Made by a program: the position numbers and the translations under genes
Shown: one piece after another, positions 34,723 to 46,810 of the stretch
How positions within the stretch are numbered: the stretch's first letter is position 1
Layout: each line of letters opens with the position of its first letter
Assembly: GCA_964019055.1 (NCBI GenBank)
Contig: OZ025222.1
Coordinates: 879,001-943,000 of the forward strand
Origin: Anthopleura xanthogrammica
Taxonomy: Eukaryota > Cnidaria > Anthozoa > Actiniaria > Actiniidae
DNA: 64,000 nt
Direction: 5' to 3'
Notes under the pieces: model-generated
Databases searched by the model: none
What the model was told of the DNA's origin: nothing
The model's input: the letters and a program-made list of their open reading frames with translations, nothing else

Positions 34723-36590
34723 TTTACGGAATTGCTAACGATAACATAAAGTGAACTGACTAATCACTGATCGAGAAATTACTGCTCGTCCAATCAAATT
34801 GCTCCGACACGACAGCGTCACGGTCACGGCAGGACAAGGCTCGCCACATAGTGAACACATGAATTTTCATGACAAAGTTCCTTCTCTCCATTGGAGGGAA
34901 TAGAATGCTGATAGAACTTTTTATTGAGCTTTCAACAAACCATGTTTAAAACTCGGACCTTTTAATTTGTAATGAAATGCATTGAGTTCAAACAATTTAA
35001 AGAATATTTTGCAGCATGGCCTTAATATGCAAACGTATATTTTCCAGTAATAAAATAATGAAAATACCCTATCACGGGGAGCCACGTACAACACATTTTT
35101 GTCGCAGCAGGATGTCAGTTGAGGCATAGATTACTGCTACTGAGGCATTATGGGATTAGTGCTATAAAAAGCTCGGGAAATGTGAAACTACAGTACAACT
35201 GTACATGTGACGCAGATTTGTAATAAATCAATAATCCGCTATGGAAGATAACATATATAACGACATAGATTTGCATTAAAAAATTCTACAAATTTTATTT
35301 TACTTTATTAAAAATCAAGTTTGATATAAATTTGTCTGATTCTTCTTTTGATTTTTTCTCAGCTTTTTTTTTTTCTTTCCGTTTTTGGTTTTCAAATAAA
35401 ACCGTGACTTTTTATTTAAAAATAGTAACTAAATATCTTATCTCCTTTCCATTTCGAGAACAATGGCTATAGTGGTTCGCTTCGATGCACTCATTTTACC
35501 AAGAAAAAAGTCCTTCAAATCTTTTAAAGAACAGCAACAACAAAAAATTGAGAAAAATTCTTCAAGATATCATTGCTAAAACTACGCTGTTCTTTGTATC
35601 GCCTCGTTTTTCTTGGTTTTATATGTCGTGGTTTGGTATTCTAGTCTTTGACACCAGTACGCGGGTGGTTCAACATGTGGATCAATGACGTGATAAACAT
35701 CGTTCACTCCATCGATGCAGTCATGTATCGACCCGAAAATCTTCAAGATGGCTAAATGAAGAAATATCCTAAACTATTCCAATAAAAATGGTCTAAACTT
35801 ACACCGTTTATTCTAAAAAAATCTTATACTAAACGTCGAAACTTCGATCAAGTTCATCTTCAAAGGGGAAAATTACGATAAGGTAAGTTAGAGAAATTTT
35901 CATTGCCGATATTTTATATCTGATATAAAGAAAACTCCGTTAGTTCAATAAAACCTTTTCATCTTAGTCCATATTTTATATAGAATTATTATATTTGAAC
36001 CAAATATCGCAAGAGTTTTTCATTTAAGATTCTAATAATCCGATAATTGACTGTTAAATGGATTTCAAATTCAACTTCTCGTCGTAATCTGCTGGTGACG
36101 TTTTGCGCATGCGCCAGGCATCCGTACCTTAATATTTCTATCAACGTGAACTATTTTCTCTAGAATCAGTTGTACAGTATTATCTTGCATTTTATTTAAT
36201 CAGAAACTCTGTGGCTGTCGTTTAAAAAAATATAGTTGAACGTCATTCTCTTTTGGGCACTAAATTGGCTTTCTATTGTTTTGGTGCAGCCAATCATAAC
36301 ACGTATAACTGCAGACACAGCCCTTTCTCAATCATGTCATTATCTCCAAAAGAACATGCTATGTTTTTTTTTTAATTTCACAATAAAGCTTAAAATTTGT
36401 TAGTTCTATAAAACAGTTTACATTACGGTACATGAAAGGTTTCTTACTGTTGTCACGGAACGGATGAGCATTTTTCTTGAATAACTAGTTATTATGACTA
36501 CGATATTTCATATAAATAAACAACTTGTTCTAAAATTAGTCCTGATTATGCTGCCTTAAAGAGCAAAGTCCTAGCTATATATAAAGAATA
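34723..36590. other. Intergenic stretch without a supported gene
   Basis: AT-rich with several AATAAA-like signals (35,222; 36,383). No frame above background and no clear repeat. Confidence 0.5.
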
Positions 36591-36609
36591 TTTTATCATA
36601 TATTGATAG

Positions 36610-36728
36610 GGTGTTCCTCAAGGACCAATACTTGGTCCCCTTACAAAATAACCACGCCTTTGTGTTTATATTTCAGGACTTTTTTCCAATTCACTAGGTT
36701 GTTCCTCAGGGATCTACTCTTGGGCCCC
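36610..36728 (+). pseudogene. Reverse-transcriptase motif remnants (LINE fossil)
   Basis: Two short stretches translate to the conserved active-site-proximal block of non-LTR reverse transcriptases: GVPQGPILGPLT (from 36,610) and, in another frame, VVPQGSTLGPH (about 36,697). They flank an acceptor-like TATTTCAGG at 36,670-36,678. No open frame survives on either side, so these are degraded pieces, possibly a local duplication. The second abuts the start codon of the micro-exon gene. Confidence 0.5.
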
Positions 36729-38171
36729 ATGGAGACGAACAAAAATTTTGTCATATTCTTATCTTTTATCTTTTTTATTTACTCACAAGCAGGTAAGATT
36801 TCGCACGTATTCATATGGTTTTGTTCCATATTATATAGTCTGTGTGATTCAACTTAGAGTACAAACAGTATATCCGTGAAACATTAGTTATACTAAATAG
36901 TACTATTTCGAGCAAATTCTATTGTTTTCTATTATTTAATTAGCACTATTTTGTACTATTTAGTAATTTGTATTTCACGGATATATTGTTTGCACTCTAA
37001 TCCATATCAAACAAAAAAAACCTTTATAGATATATTTTTGTTGTTCTTTTAGTTGAGGTGTACAAGATCGGTAACAATGGAAAGCCTTCCTGGGGAGAAA
37101 CGTCAGAAATGAGAGACAGATCGAGTACGTAATTTACTTTTTCCTACATTTAATCAATAAAAATTACAAAAATAAATCATTGCTTTTTATTAATAAATCT
37201 CTTAGGTAGTTAATACATCAGCCTCTGGCTGTACGAATATGGACCTACGTTATCAAATAACGCATAATAAAGTATTAAAAAGAAATAATTTGAAAAAGAA
37301 TATTAAACAGTTGAACTTGAAGCGTGCTTCTGAAGTCGGTCATGACATCATAAACTATCTATTTTAGGATAATGTTTTATTATCTATTATAAATTCTAAT
37401 AATTGAAGGTGTTTTGTTTCAGCTATAAGATTTAAAACATTTCCACATTATTGAAAGCAAATCTGTTATCCAACATGGTAGATAATGATCACAATTGTCA
37501 TCCAACATGGCAGACAATGATCACAATTGTCATCCAACATGGCAGACAATGATCACAATTGTCATCCAACTTGGCAGACAATGATCACAATTGTCATCCA
37601 ACATGGTAGACAATGATCACAATTGTCATCCAACATGGTAGACAATGATCACAATTGTCATCCAACTTGGCAGACAATGATCACAATTGTCATCCAACGT
37701 GGTAGACAATGATCACAATTGTCATCCAACATGGCAGACAATGATCACAATTGTCATCCAACTTGGCAGACAATGATCACAATTGTCATCCAACTTGGCA
37801 GACAGTGATCACAATTGTCATCCAACATGGTGGCATGAACGCAAAACGGCGGACCGTAAAATTGTTTGACGACCATTGATTTTTATTATATTTCTTTGTC
37901 AGCTGTGCCAAGACCCTCGCAAGAAGATGTAGCAAATTACAGGAGGCGATCGGGAAGTAAGTTCCTTATGTAGTATTAATTGGTCTGCCTTTGGCAAGCA
38001 TCAAAATATCCCTATGATTTCCTGTGTGACGTGTCATGTAAAGCATCATGGTCTGGACAAATAAAGAGTGTTGTTAATGTTACTATTGTTCTCAATCTTA
38101 GTCCTACTTACGAGAAATATCTCACCGTCAGAGTAAAGTGTAATAACTCTCTCTGTCTCCAGATAGGGTCG

Positions 38172-38233
<62 letters not shown>

Positions 38234-41200
38234 AGCCACGTTTCTCTCTTCATTTGTTAGCCGTAATATCCAAACATTTCTTCTTCCTTTAGTTCCTGTC
38301 CCTGTGGTTACAAAATACAGAACAAGATCAAGTGGTGAGAGTTAAAAAACCTCTTCTTTTCTCTCGAACATTCTACCTCAGTTGACCTTCATATGAAAGC
38401 CAAGGCCAACCAATGAGATTCAAGAATTATAGAGGCTTTGCACCATCATGTGATGGTAGCCATGACAGGAGGCAGGAACAATTGAATCTGGTCTAACCTG
38501 ATTTACATGGAAAGAATTCAGATTGCCGGGGGAAATACTTTATTGTTGTGCCTCCTGTCATGGCTGCCATCACGTGATGGTGCAAAGCCTCTATTTCGGA
38601 TATATGCTGAATATAATAGAGACTTGCATCATCACTTGAGGGTAGCCATGTTTGTAAACAGAGCAATAGAATATCTTTACTTGGAGGAATTTAACAAGTA
38701 CATATTGTTCCTGTCATCCAATAGGCTTCCTTTACGTGATTGTTTAAGCTGCATTCAATGTAAGAGGACGCGTTTTTAATAAGCTGATTCTTGGCTCGTG
38801 AGAGAATCTTAAGCCCAGTTCAAACTGTGATCTCCTCATGAGCTGAACCTAATAAAATCAAAGAAGACCGCTTTGTTATCCATTGTTTCAATGCGTACGG
38901 CTCATGTGAAGATCGATGTTTGAACTTATGGCCTTGGCCGTCATACCAAACACATTGAGTCTAAGGCTAAGAGTGAGATTTTTTAAAGCTAAGAGGAATT
39001 TTTTAAATCTTTAATCTACAGATGTTCCGAGACCTTCTCGAGCGGATGTTTTAGCCGACTACAGAAGAAGATCTAAAAGTAAGTCAGAGTAATAATAACT
39101 ATTCTTGCATGTTATACACGCATCAAGAGTTCCGCGCTGCTGCTCAATGCGCATGCTCAGGGGATTAAAAAGTGGGATAAAATGTGTAAAATATGCTATA
39201 TTTTAGTTGTATCTTTCTTGTCAAGTACAATTTTCACTAAATATTCACGATCGCGTACCGTTAAGCGAATTCTGAATCAAATATAACGAAAAATTGCATA
39301 TTATACAAAATATTATCCCACTTTTTAATCCCCTGAGCATGCGCATTGAGCCTACACTGCAAATTGTATTTTTTAACATACAATAATACGTATCGTAATT
39401 AACCTATTCATCAACTATTTGATTCCAGTACCCTTGCCAATAGCTTCAAAGTTCAGAAAAAGATTTAAAGGTAAAAAATGTTGTTTTTTAAATTGAGAGA
39501 ATTACTTTTCATTGTGGGTAATTTTCCCCCATTTCACATCATGTGTCATTCTCTTGAGAACAAGATTCTTTGTTTGAGTTGTATCCATATTCATGTGCCT
39601 TCTCGTGCGCAACCCTTAAACAAAGAAATGATACTCAAGGGAATGACATGTGATTTAAAATCGGAAAACTTTCAGCTCAGGTGAAGAAGTCTTTTGTAAT
39701 AGTTTCTTGAAATCTTTCTAGTTCCAGTCTCTCCGGTAGAGAAGACGAATAGCGGTACGAGAGTCAAAACTCAATCGCGAAGAGCAACAAGTAAGAAACA
39801 TAGCAACAAATATATAGAATAAATTTTGACTATTAAGACGAGCAAACACAGTCACTGTTTAATAGATCTCTTTAGCTTCGCCTGCAAATTGCCCATTTCA
39901 GACCACATGACAGTCCCTTGAGAAATGTTCTTTTGTTAAAATATTTACACATGAAAGAATCAACTCCCAAGAGTGGCATCACATGGCCTGAAATGGGCAC
40001 AAACAAACAACGAAGCTAAGAGGTGTATTTGGGAAAACTAAGAAACACTCTTGAATGTCCGCCATCTTGGACATGAATTTAAATAGGTAGCCAATCTAAT
40101 ATAACACAGGAAACCCATACAGTATTTCTTAAATGCTGACAAGCTAACATTTCAAGGAAGGTTGGTTTTACTCATTGATTTACCTTGCTGTTTTTTCATA
40201 TTATTATAGATAGGCATTCTCTACTTCAAAAGAAGAATCTTATAGATAGAAGTAAGTATAGCAGGACACAGGTTTGGTTCAAGGAAGTGGAAAGAGAAAG
40301 GAAAGAACTACAAGGGAATGGAATGAGAGACAAGGGAAAGAAAGAGAAGAGAATGAGTGAGATTTTAACTGATTGATAGGAAAGAATATTAATGGGAAGG
40401 GAAGGAAAAGGATGGGTAGAAAATGAAATGGAAAGAAAAAAAAGAGGGAAGAGAATGATAGGGAAAGGAAGGGGATAGAGGAAGCAGAAGGAAAACAAAG
40501 AGTAACGTTCATAACAATAAACTAATCATCTCTGTTTTTTAATCCTTTTTCAGTATTTTTTACTATTCCTTTTGGGGCTCAGTTCCCGATCTACTTTGCT
40601 TCAAAATCCAAGAAAGGTAAGTTTCAAAAAATAACCAAACCATGTTGCAGTAAATAATATAAAGTTCGTGTAAAACGGCAACATTATTGATTTTATTCAC
40701 AGGCGCCAACAAGAAAAGTAATGTAGCAACGCCAGGTCAGTATCTTGATTTCTATCAGTGGGCACCCTGTGGTAAAACAGACCGGTAGGAATGGAACTGA
40801 GTAGAGGCGAGGAAGGGAAAGAATGGAGAGAGAGAAATAATGCATGATTTCTTCGTGTTTGTACCTCTAAGTATTTCTACACTTTTGTTCTTTTTCTCGT
40901 CATTCTCCGTTTCTCTTTCAGCTGAAATACTTCAGATAACACCGACACATAAAGAGCTGTTAAGTTGTGACGTATTTCCGGATCTAAATGCTCACAAAAA
41001 ACTGCTAAAATAAAGCGAAAAATGTCACTCAATGACTTAATCTCCAATTGAAACATTTTGACATTTGAACCACAAATCCCGCATTGAAGATGAAGAAAAG
41101 AAAATTCTTGATACAACTGCTATTATTTGGACCCGGAAGTATTTTTTCCATACGATTGACGTCACACTTAAAAGTTCTTTTGAGATATTCCAGTTCAAGG

Positions 41201-43735
41201 TCGTTCAAGGCTAGATGTTCATAATTTACACTGATTGTATTTCTATTTAGTTTCAAACCTAGTGCAGCGGTATCGAGCGCCATTCAGACAACAGACATGG
41301 GGCTTACCAATCAACTACCAAGCACTTAATAGTAAGTCCAAATAAACACCTTTAACTTGGGCGGAATGTTATGCCATTTCAGACCACGTGTCATTCTCTT
41401 GAGAATAAGATTATTTGTTTGAGTTGTATTCATATTCATGTGTGTTCTTATGCGCATCCGTTAGACAAAGAAATGATACTCCAGAGAATGACACGTGGTC
41501 TGTAATGGAAAACAAGTACGCCCGGCCATAATGAATATTATACATTAATTTTTGAATCAAAAGTCTCAATTTGAATTTAACAATATTTATTTGTCACCAG
41601 ATAAACGTTATTTGACACCATTTGTCGAAAATCAAGCAATAGCAAGACAACAAATAATCCCCACGGGGGGTAAGTAGGGAAGAAATTGTCACGGCTTACA
41701 CGAGGTCAATAAAGGATAAAGTTTAAATATTTGCGTCTTTTTGTTTCCCCAGATAATCAAATGCCATTAGCATATAACAGAGGTTATAACAGAGGCTATA
41801 CCAGACCTCGATCATTTATGACTTCGCGGTTGCTTAGCAACAGGAATCTAGTACCTTATTCAAGTTATAGAAATCAAGCCAGTACAGGTAACTATCTCTT
41901 TAAGGAGGCAAAGGTCACTTTCTCGTTGTCATGACAACTAACTTGGAAACGGGGCTATCGGCTTTTCTTAGCAACGTAGGACTGTTGAATGATGATGCAT
42001 GTACGATTAATGTCAATCACACGTGTTTCGTGTCACACGTTTTGTCATAAAGTTTTATGGTGAAATACCTAATGTTTCCAAGGCAACCTTAAGTAAAACT
42101 CGATTTCAGCGTGTATCAGGACCTTGAGTCCTTGCCCCAAGCGAATTCGGGAACTGATCTATTGCGCAGGCTGATATTCATCTCCTTGTTTTAGTTCCTC
42201 AACGATTACAAACTTTTCTAGGAAGAATAAGAAGAAACAGTGGTAAAAGAAGATCCAAGTCATTTAAAGAGAAAGGTTTGTTCTCACTACAATATAAACA
42301 ACAACAACAAACAACAAAAGCATGCAAACGACACACCCCTTGCAGCACGTCGGAATGCAGCTCAATTTGGAGGACAAAACAATAGGTTCCAATTCTCAGG
42401 AGATTGAAATTCTTTTATTTTGTCCTCCAAATTGAGCTGCTTTGACGTCACGTGAAAGGGGTATATACGATACCAACAACTACACCAGCAACAAAGCTAA
42501 ACGTACAGAAATCAGGAGTTTTAACTGAGAATGAACTAATTTTTTCCCCAGATGCTGACCCATCACGAAAAGCTCTCATTAGCAAAGGTGAGGGAAAGAA
42601 AGCTAGTGATTGGCTGAAATAATTAGTCACGTGTTACCCATAATGCTTTTCATCTTTAAATCATACCAATCGAAGGATATCAGGAAATTGTTCCAAAACA
42701 ATAAATCTAATAAAAATGTGAATGGAGAGAGAGTTATAATTAAATCAAAAAAAAGTTTTTTAATTTGTCGTTTTGCTGTGTACTGGGCAATCCTTGAGAA
42801 GATAAAACTGCAGAATAAATGAAGAAAAAGTAATTCAAATTTATCTATTTTTGATTTTTTTAAGAATAGACCCCTTGCAGCACGTCAGAATGCAGCTCAA
42901 TTTGGAGGACAAAACAATAGTTTCCAATTCTCAGGAAATTGAAATTCTTTTGTTTTGTCCTCCAATTCAAATTGAGCTGTTTTGACGTCACGTGAAAGTG
43001 GTCTATAAATAGAACTGAAGCTAAAAGGTTATTTTTGTCTTTCAATCATAGAGTATTCTTGATGACAAGAATTCTTTGGGAGCAAGTGTTTTTGAGGTAC
43101 GTGACAACAACTGGCTTCATTGTGGTTTTATCTTTGACTGGATTGTCGTGTACTCGCTACTTTATATACGGCAGAAATTTTATAGAAAGTGTTAAGAATG
43201 AACAAGCAAGTACGGAGGCTAGTGTATTTACCTTAAACGTAATTATGTGCTCTGATTGGATGAATTGCACAATGGAAAGCCATTTCAGTGTTACTACATG
43301 TTGTACCGTGTACGTGCTGTAAGTCTGTACTCATACCATAACCATAATATTCCTATGGAAAGCCATTTCAATGTTACGGCATGTCGTATCGTGTACTTGC
43401 TCGACAATTCCTAAGAGAAGCAATTCGTGGAACTTACAAGTCTATCTCGATATACTAAATGATTCGCTGAACAAACTTCAATTAAGTGCATGGAAGTGAC
43501 GGTTTGAGCATGCGCACTGTGACAATCTCACGCTTTACTGCAAGTAGCATCAGGGTTGTGTATAAGGTGCACGAATGTCTTGTTAAACCAATAACCTTTC
43601 TGTCTGCATGTTTTAACAGATCGTCAAGGCATGGATAATAATGTCTTAGGTAAAAGCAAAACAAGAGATTGGCCGCAATCTGCTGTTGATAAAGAAATAG
43701 AGAATATCTTGACTAAGTTACTGATTGTCTTATAG
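36729..43735 (+). CDS. Secreted basic protein encoded by about 17 micro-exons, about 365 aa
   Basis: Exons: 36,729-36,792 (signal peptide, core NFVIFLSFIFFIYSQAG), 37,053-37,124, 37,903-37,956, 38,293-38,334, 39,022-39,078, 39,429-39,470, 39,722-39,790, 40,210-40,251, 40,554-40,616, 40,703-40,735, 40,922-40,963 (weak donor, optional), 41,251-41,331, 41,601-41,669, 41,753-41,887, 42,195-42,275 (or to 42,242), 42,552-42,587, 43,620-43,735 (TAG). Every intron is phase 1 and most internal exons are 33-81 nt. Exons 3-4 and 5-6 are a tandem pair duplication: VPRPSxxDVxxxYRRRS followed by IPxPxxxKxRxR. Later exons are Arg/Tyr/Asn-rich (for example YNRGYNRGYTRPRSF). Basic clusters (RRR, KKR) could be protease sites. 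No family recognised. The signal peptide and first eight exons are good; exon 11 and the 3' end are uncertain. Confidence 0.72.
36856..37003. mobile_element. Palindromic MITE-like element in intron 1 of the micro-exon gene
   Basis: AGAGTACAAACAGTATATCC with GTGAAAC pairs with the right arm GGATATATTGTTTGCACTCT; the inner ACTAAATAGTACTATTT and TTTTGTACTATTTAGT also pair. Confidence 0.75.
37479..37830. repeat. 32-bp minisatellite, 11 copies, in intron 2 of the micro-exon gene
   Basis: The unit TGATCACAATTGTCATCCAA plus CATGGCAGACAA recurs with a 32-bp period and few variants (CATGG or CTTGG). TGATCACAATTGTCA is itself partly palindromic. Confidence 0.97.
38165..38233. repeat. (TCTG)n microsatellite in intron 3 of the micro-exon gene
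   Basis: About 17 units, perfect. The reported open frame across it is a repeat artefact. Confidence 0.97.
38431..38594. mobile_element. MITE-like element with about 44-bp inverted repeats
   Basis: AGAGGCTTTGCACCATCATG ... GACAGGAGGCA pairs with TGCCTCCTGTCATGGCTGCC ... TGCAAAGCCTCT. It is in an intron of the micro-exon gene and has no coding potential. Confidence 0.85.
39144..39353. mobile_element. MITE-like element with about 40-bp inverted repeats
   Basis: CTCAATGCGCATGCTCAGGG followed by GATTAAAAAGTGGGATAA pairs with TTATCCCACTTTTTAATC and CCCTGAGCATGCGCATTGAG. The arms are nearly perfect, suggesting a young insertion, in the intron after exon 5. Confidence 0.88.
39504..39690. mobile_element. 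Family-2 MITE, diverged copy
   Basis: Blocks CATGTGTCATTCTCTTGAGA, GAGTTGTATCCATATTCATG and AAACAAAGAAATGATACTCA in the same order as in 34,535-34,722. Termini are diverged. Confidence 0.7.
39862..40032. mobile_element. Family-2-related palindromic element
   Basis: AGATCTCTTTAGCTTCG ... GCCCATTTCAGACCACATGA pairs with CATGGCCTGAAATGGGC ... CGAAGCTAAGAGGTGT. It shares the CCCATTTCAGACCACATGA core with other copies but has different ends. Confidence 0.7.
41345..41524. mobile_element. Family-2 MITE copy
   Basis: TTGGGCGGAATGTTATGCCA ... CAGACCACGTGTCATTCTCT mirrored by AGAGAATGACACGTGGTCTG ... TACGCCCGG. In the intron after exon 12 of the micro-exon gene. Confidence 0.8.
42332..42468. mobile_element. 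Family-1 MITE copy
   Basis: ACCCCTTGCAGCACGTCGGA, GCAGCTCAATTTGGAGGACA and their inverse TGTCCTCCAAATTGAGCTGC, CGTCACGTGAAAGGGGT. In the intron after exon 15 of the micro-exon gene. Confidence 0.88.
42866..43005. mobile_element. Family-1 MITE copy
   Basis: ATAGACCCCTTGCAGCACGT ... CAATTTGGAGGACAAAAC mirrored by TTTTGTCCTCCAATTCAAAT ... GACGTCACGTGAAAGTGGTC. Very similar to the copy 400 bp upstream. Confidence 0.88.
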
Positions 43736-43794
43736 AAGTATCCATAATATGCATGACAAGCTGGTGGTCTAGTGAGGGTCATTTTTATCACATC

Positions 43795-43857
43795 TTTCTT
43801 CCTTTCTTTCTTTCTTTCTTTCTTCCTTCCTTCCTTCCTTCCTTCCTTCCTTCCTTC

Positions 43858-43888
<31 letters not shown>

Positions 43889-43890
43889 TT
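43795..43890. repeat. (TTTC)n(TTCC)n(TTTC)n microsatellite
   Basis: A compound tetranucleotide tract of about 95 bp, pure pyrimidine on the plus strand. Confidence 0.97.
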
Positions 43891-44736
43891 TTGCTATTCT
43901 CACTTCAAGGTAAACGGGTTAATAATCATTACAATATCATTTTAAAAAGACAAAGTTTAATCTTAACAATTTTTTTATCTTGAAAATTAATGTTAATCAC
44001 CCAATACCTCGTTCTAGTTCCCAGTAGAGCACAAAGGAAAAAACTGAAAAACTGGGAATGAGAATGTTAAAAAGATAAAAAGATAAAAAGATAAAAAGAT
44101 AAGAGCTGAGCGCATGCGCAGTCTTTGTCCTTATGATGTATGAATTCAAAATAAATCAAGTTGAAATAAGAAATGAAAAACATTACCTAAAAATGATTTT
44201 TAATAAGTTTTTAAAAATAATTTTAAAATTATGTTCTGTGTTAAAACACTTTAACTGCCCTGGGGTCCAGAGGTTAAGTTATTCATTCTCGCCTCGATGT
44301 TCGTGGACGTGTTTGCTGTTTTGTCGAGATCTAGCAGATGATCCTCCCCGAAAAGAATTCCAACCTATGGAGCCCAGGGTAACTTTTAACTAAATAAAAG
44401 AGTTATAAATTCTTATCGAGATAAATATGTATTCTTTAAATTATGAAAATTCAGGATTTTGGGAAGATTGCTGGAAAACAATATTACCACGAAAAGGAAC
44501 ATAGTAAAGAGATATTATAATATAAAGATATTATAAAGATTTATAAACATAAAAAAATCAGAAAATCGAACCATTTTATTAACCTTTATTTAACGGTTAT
44601 TGGTTGTATAATTACGAATCAAAGATTTATTGAACACTAGATTTATTAAAATTTAAAGATTTCAAATTTAATCGTTTGTAATAAAATCAGGATTAAAAGA
44701 ATGACTGGGTATTTTGTCTTGCTTTTCTCTTCTCCA

Positions 44737-44822
44737 CTCCTCTTCCTCTTCCTCTTCCTCTTCCTCTTCCTCTTCCTCTTCCTCTTCCTCTTCCTCTTCC
44801 TCTTCCTCTTCCTCTTCCTCTT
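44737..44822. repeat. (CTTCCT)n hexanucleotide microsatellite
   Basis: About 14 perfect units. Open frames on both strands reading Ser-only or Glu-only are artefacts. Confidence 0.97.
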
Positions 44823-45147
44823 TTTTCTTTTCTCTTTTTTCTGTCCTGTCATCTTCTTGTTTCTTTATCTCTTCATTCTGTTCTCTTTCCACTTCTTTTT
44901 CACCGTTTTATTTCTCTATTACCTACTTTTTCGCGACCCATAAAGCATTTTACTTTGGCTCATTTGCATCAAATTTCAGGGGCACTTTGCATAAACAATA
45001 GTTTTCATGTGCAGTGAAGGATACAAAGCTATCGTATTCATATCCAAAGTGCTCTTCGAATTAGTCGAGAATAAGAAATCAGTGAATAATACCGTAGATC
45101 TCCATTTCCAGACCAATCGCTCTGCAGTCACTTTCCCCTCAGAGCAT

Positions 45148-45212
45148 GCGTAGCTCAATTGGTTAGTGCGCGGCATTCGAAGCTAGAAGTTCGATCCTCA
45201 GAATTTCCACGA
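45148..45212 (+). mobile_element. Decayed tRNA-like / SINE head
   Basis: GCGTAGCTCAATTGGTTAGT matches a pol III A box (TAGCTCAATTGG), and AAGTTCGATCCTCAG resembles a B box 38 bp on. The spacing is about 6 bp short of a tRNA and the acceptor stem does not close, so it is not called as a functional tRNA. Confidence 0.5.
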
Positions 45213-46534
45213 CTGTTTTGACTTCTCTCTCTTCCATATAGCTTTAGTTTTAAATACTCATAATAAGGAGCACTGATAGTTTGAAAGGGGCAAAGGGCAC
45301 AACTTCGAACGCTTTATACATGAGCCCCTGGCTTGGGAGAATTGGGCAACCACGCCCCGCGTTATCGAAGTAAAATACATCACCTTTACCTTAAACTCAA
45401 ATGAAATGTTGCTTGGTGTTGACACATACCTCCCGTCTCCCCCTCCCTCTTTCCCACTCTCCTATTCCATTCATCGACCCACCCCACCCCACTCCTCACT
45501 GAAATGACCGAAGTCATTGCAGCTTGAGTCTAGAGAGTCTAGAGAGTCTAGAGAGTCTAGAGAGTCAGGTGTCTTGGTATATAAGATGCTAAGGCCTGTC
45601 TACCAACAAATTAATCCTCATTACACAATACCTTTATTACATCACCGATACAACGCAAGCAAAATGTACACTGGTTGTCAAGTTTGAAGACTTGTTGAAT
45701 GTTTTTTGATTAAACAGCTAACGTTGTAATGTTTCGCTATGGAATTTTACCCGTTAATCTATCATAGCTAAGAGTAGTTTTAGCCAATCATAATCCGTGT
45801 TTTCATACGGGTACCGGGAAGCCAATTGTGTGTCACCCGCCTGGTATTTTTTTAAGCGCCTTTGGTGGCAGAGAAAAGTAAAAAATCCGTTCATAATTTT
45901 CATTAAAGGTAAGTTCTTTGTAAATTATCTTGAATTTTAAGCTAAAATTTAATTCTTTTAACATTTTTCTTCGTATTTTTGAACTTTTAGTAATCTAAAC
46001 TTCGAAAACTGAATATAAACGGCTTTTATTTTCTTCTGATCTGCTTTCAAGTTCAAATAATCATATCATCGCCATTATTCGTCTGATCTTCAGATTAAAA
46101 GAGTTAATAGGAAAACTGCCTGACGAAAAGTAAACCAAAATTGACTAGTGAATGTTTACGAGTTTTTGCTCATTTCGACGCGAAAAGATCAATACCTTAA
46201 ATATATCTGAGGTATTTTTTAAGTAATCTTAAAATATTGAGCCTTATAGAATTGCTTTCCTGCGCCCGAAATAATTTTAGAATCGTGGTTTTTCTGATTC
46301 TAAGAATCAAAGTATTAGTTGTTACGTATTTTGAGGTTTTCATATTGATAGCATTTTTTGTGGTTTTATTTCATTAATTTTGTTTTGGTTTTGTTATGTG
46401 TTTTGTGTTGTATTTCGATTGTTACGTAGTGTTTTTCAGTACTATAATGTTGTCTTAATCAAATGTTAAATGCGGGTGTTACCTTCAAGTAACTTAAAAC
46501 CATATAAATATCTATTCATTTTATCATTACCCTG

Positions 46535-46730
46535 AAACAACCTCTGGGCTGATCTAAGTCAGGGCATGGCTAACTCACAGATTGAACCCTGAAACAACTT
46601 CTGGGCTGATCTAAGTCAGGGCATGGCTAAGTCACAGATAGAACCAGAAACAACTTCTTGGCTAATCAATGTCAAGATGGCTAATAACCTTTGGATTGAT
46701 CAAAGTCAGGGCACGGCTAACTCACAGACA
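46535..46730 (-). repeat. Tandem SINE-tail fragments, about four copies
   Basis: GGGCTGATCTAAGTCAGGGC followed by ATGGCTAACTCACAG recurs about every 60 bp with decay. It is the reverse complement of the tail of the SINE-like copies at 8,161 and 31,751 (GTTAGC ... CCCTGACTTAGATC). It lies directly upstream of the first coding exon of the next gene, in its putative leader intron. Confidence 0.7.
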
Positions 46731-46810
46731 AATCGTAAATTTGTATATATGTTAACGATATAGTACAATACTTTCTTTTTTTCATTAGACTGAACTCCAG
46801 TTCATTCACG

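Larger units (their letters stand above)
43736..46788. other. Intergenic stretch rich in simple repeats; 5' leader of the next gene
   Basis: No gene supported. It contains (TTTC/TTCC)n at 43,795-43,890, (AAAAGAT)n at 44,070-44,102, (CTTCCT)n at 44,737-44,822, a GAGTCTAGA short tandem at 45,530-45,568 and a tRNA-like fragment at 45,148. An AAAG/GTAAGT at 45,905-45,914 looks like the end of a 5' UTR exon that joins the acceptor TTTTTTTCATTAG at 46,788. SINE tail repeats are at 46,535. Confidence 0.6.

Noticed and set aside
44646..45001. Poly-Glu, poly-Lys/Arg and poly-Ser frames
   Set aside because: Produced by the (CTTCCT)n microsatellite; no start context, domains or splice support.
45148..45212. 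Functional tRNA gene
   Set aside because: A-box match is good but the B box is decayed, spacing is short and the acceptor stem does not pair; treated as a SINE head.
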